Shown in pieces: positions 62,105 through 64,000 of a stretch of DNA of 64,000 nucleotides. Position 1 is the first letter of the stretch. Each line of letters opens with the position of its first letter. Below the pieces are notes generated by a model. The model did no database searches, was not told the DNA's origin, and saw only the letters and a program-made list of their open reading frames with translations. The DNA comes from DATMER01 sp040349255 (GTDB taxonomy: Bacteria; Acidobacteriota; Thermoanaerobaculia; Multivoradales; UBA5704). The DNA lies in NCBI GenBank assembly GCA_040349255.1, contig JBEQUE010000100.1:7412-71411 (forward strand), given 5' to 3'. Position numbers and translations under genes: made by a program.

Positions 62105-62286
62105 CCAGGGTTTCCAGGCTTTTGCTGGGACCGCTGGCTTCCAGCCGGCCCGCCGGAGGATCGAATGGATCGGACGGCAAACCCATCGGCGCGGCCCGAA
62201 ACGACCGCGCCACGACTCTCTCCATCCGGCGCTCCAGCTTGGCCGGCTGGAAGCCGGCGGTCCCAGCGAAAAGCAGGAACCCCCGG
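62105..62286 (+). repeat. MITE/BIME-like inverted repeat element
   Basis: Two long arms in inverted orientation enclose about 90 bp. The left arm (62105-62150) contains GGGACCGCTGGCTTCCAGCC; the right arm (62241-62286) contains its near-perfect complement, GGCTGGAAGCCGGCGGTCCC. The arms extend on both sides to about 45 nt. No transposase is present. I recall this word (CTGGAAGCCGGCGGTCCC) as a dispersed repeat in bacterial genomes, but copy number here cannot be checked. Confidence 0.6.
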
Positions 62287-62312
62287 TTCGTTTCTGCCGT
62301 GCAATCTTCTGA

Positions 62313-64000
62313 TTACTCCCGGGCCAGCACCTCGCCGCGGGCGTTGACCAGCGCCCGCTTCGGCTTCTTCGGCAGGGCGATCTGCACGTCCACCGGCACC
62401 GTCGCGTCGCCGACCAGCGGCACCACGCCGACCCGGGCGCTCTCGGTCTTGCTGAACTCGACATAGATCGGGAGCAGGGCGCGGAAGCCCTTCGACACCT
62501 CCTGCTGCGAGATCGTGCCGGTGATCCGGTACTTGCCCGCCTCGCCCGGCGCCACCTTGAGGTCGGCCTTGTAGCGCGGGATCTCGGTGCCGTGGACCCA
62601 CTGGTCGAAGAACCAATCCATCTTGCCGTCGCCGGTGGCGTTCATGCCGGGCGTCATGTGCTTCTCCACCACCGCCTGGAAGTCGGCGGTGGTCGCGAGC
62701 TTGCCGCCGTACGTCCGCGTGAAGTCCTGCATCATGGCGATGAAACGCTCGTCGGGCTTCTGCGACGAGCCGTCCCACATCATCATCCTGAGCATGTGGA
62801 GCACGTAGCCGCCCTTCGAGTAGATCACCGCCCCGTAGGCCGACGGGCTGCGCTGCGTCGCGAGGCGCCACCCTTGCGTGATCGGGCCGGCATCGTTGTG
62901 GGCCACGGCGTTGCCCGGAAACCTGTCGAGGATATTCTTGCGCCGCTCGCGCCAGAAGCGGTCGTACTGCGGCCAGCCCTGCGTGTGCTGGACGGCGAGC
63001 CCGGCGGAGAACTCGGAGAAGCCCTCCTCCAGCCACTGGTCGCGATAGGTCGCGGCCCCGACCAGGTGGCCCCACCACTGGTGCGCGAACTCGTGGAAGC
63101 CCACCTGGTCCACAAAGTCGGTGAGGCCCTGGCCGCGGAAACCCAGGACCTGCGAGCGCTGCGTGCCGGTCATGAACGCCAGATAGGGCATGAAGATGAG
63201 CGAGGGCCACGACTGGCCGAAGGCCCATTGCGACTGCTGGGTGATCGCCACGTGCCGCGCCGGCAGCGGCCCGAAGTAGGCCGTGAACAGCCGGGCGGAG
63301 TTGACGCCGTCCACCAGCGCCGACTCGGCCAGCCGCGAGGTGTTCATGTTGCCGAGCGTCGGCCCGCCGCCGCCCCCGCCACCTTCGAACTCCGCGTCGC
63401 CGAAATCCTCGCCCCCGCCGCGCAGCGCCGCGTTGATCTCCCGGATGATGTCCGGCGTGCCCGGGTTGGTGTAGACCTCGACCTGGATACCGCTCGTCTC
63501 GTCCGTGCGCTCGACCTTCTTGAACTTGCCGTAGTTGAACCCGGCCACCTGCACCGGGTGGTCGGTCTTCCACACCGAGACCATCTGCGCGCCCTCGGTG
63601 TGGGATTCGACCTGCCGGCCCACGGAGACGATCTCGCTGCCGGCCGGCACGCGGTAGACCAGCTCGAAGTCGGCCGGGTCGGAGAACACGCCGAGGTTCG
63701 GGTACCAGCTCTCGCGGGCGCCGACCACGAAGTTCTTCTCGCCGGCGTCCTCCAGCACCTCGTCGCCCTTGTAGACCAGGCGGAGCAGCACGGTCGAGCC
63801 CTTGGCCAGCCCCTCCGGGAAGACCACGGCGGCGTCGCCGTCCTCCTCCTTGTCCTCCTGGATGAACGCCGCCGGCTTCCAGGCAGGCTCCCCCTCTCCG
63901 GCCTCCGCGAAGGAGGCTTCGGAGAGGCGGAGCTTCGGCATCAGGTGCACGGGCAGCACCCGCAGGCCGGCGACCAGCGGCTGGAACCGGATCGTGGTCG
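62313..64000 (-). CDS. M1-family (gluzincin) peptidase, C-terminal part (cut by window edge)
   Basis: About 562 residues are visible; the frame continues past the right edge, so the N-terminus is missing. The zinc site HEFAH is followed 18 residues later by the third-ligand glutamate (WLEEGFSEF), the HEXXH-X18-E pattern of M1 aminopeptidases. A glycine-rich insert (EFEGGGGGGGPTLGN) precedes it. The C-terminus has a beta domain ('GKYRITGTISQQEVSKGFRA'). It probably degrades peptides outside the cytoplasm. A methionine at 63959 is internal, because coding continues upstream of it. Confidence 0.88.
   Translation of the reverse strand, partial: TTIRFQPLVAGLRVLPVHLMPKLRLSEASFAEAGEGEPAWKPAAFIQEDKEEDGDAAVVFPEGLAKGSTVLLRLVYKGDEVLEDAGEKNFVVGARESWYPNLGVFSDPADFELVYRVPAGSEIVSVGRQVESHTEGAQMVSVWKTDHPVQVAGFNYGKFKKVERTDETSGIQVEVYTNPGTPDIIREINAALRGGGEDFGDAEFEGGGGGGGPTLGNMNTSRLAESALVDGVNSARLFTAYFGPLPARHVAITQQSQWAFGQSWPSLIFMPYLAFMTGTQRSQVLGFRGQGLTDFVDQVGFHEFAHQWWGHLVGAATYRDQWLEEGFSEFSAGLAVQHTQGWPQYDRFWRERRKNILDRFPGNAVAHNDAGPITQGWRLATQRSPSAYGAVIYSKGGYVLHMLRMMMWDGSSQKPDERFIAMMQDFTRTYGGKLATTADFQAVVEKHMTPGMNATGDGKMDWFFDQWVHGTEIPRYKADLKVAPGEAGKYRITGTISQQEVSKGFRALLPIYVEFSKTESARVGVVPLVGDATVPVDVQIALPKKPKRALVNARGEVLARE

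Noticed and set aside
61698..62312. Arginine-rich or acidic proteins in the repeat region
   Set aside because: Frames encode low-complexity peptides generated by degenerate repeats and by the inverted-repeat element; no start is credible.

Overview
The window is GC-rich (I estimate close to 70%) bacterial chromosome with tightly packed genes and no tRNA, rRNA, phage, insertion sequence or CRISPR that I can see. The gene content suggests a member of the Acidobacteriota or a similar soil lineage. It includes a DUF5916 carbohydrate-binding-like protein, an S9 peptidase, an FHA/sigma-54 activator, a 'PCRLVDTR' C-terminal domain on a PQQ sugar dehydrogenase, a baeRF protein and a nuclease-fused XPD-like helicase. 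This lineage call is inference; no marker gene in the window settles it.

Layout. 1-968: the 5' end of a PBP4-type carboxypeptidase and a MntA/HepT (MNT/HEPN) toxin-antitoxin pair. 965-5463: a BMP-type nucleoside ABC transporter operon on the minus strand. 5616-12733: glycine-zipper protein, PD-(D/E)XK/XPD-like helicase, MoaF-like protein, DUF1304, M48 protease, DUF1206 and GNAT. 12807-16291: a type I modification (hsdM) and specificity (hsdS) pair without hsdR. 16709-25666: zinc-ribbon membrane protein, radical SAM protein, stand-alone flavin-dependent tryptophan halogenase, pseudouridine synthase, receiver-domain protein and S9 peptidase.

25681-32353 looks like a self-contained regulon. Two paralogous secreted proteins each have a near-consensus -24/-12 sigma-54 promoter, preceded at identical spacing by clustered CTGACAGT boxes. 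They are followed by a gene for an FHA-type sigma-54 activator. The larger secreted protein has seven repeat domains and carries an in-frame TGA where the other repeats have a Cys codon.

32354-37813: alpha/beta hydrolase, an exact 42-bp tandem array of palindromic units, Uma2-type nuclease, a UGT-like glycosyltransferase, a secreted seven-repeat (probably seven-bladed) propeller, a fused remnant of the glycosyltransferase locus, and a DUF104/MazF toxin-antitoxin pair. 37864-46745: DUF5916, baeRF, DUF442, PQQ dehydrogenase, an ECF sigma factor with ZAS-type anti-sigma, and three overlapping prepilin-like genes. One of the prepilin gene junctions is made by a dispersed palindromic repeat that supplies both a stop and a start codon. 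46748-59778: lipoprotein, DUF481, DoxX-like protein, RND exporter, TrkA-N protein, Tat-exported amidase, GGDEF protein and a secreted/membrane pair. 59828-64000: ada-alkA alkylation repair operon, a repeat-rich gap, and an M1-type peptidase cut by the right edge.

Several genes have a -10-like box 6-10 nt before the ATG and no Shine-Dalgarno sequence, so leaderless transcription may be common in this organism.
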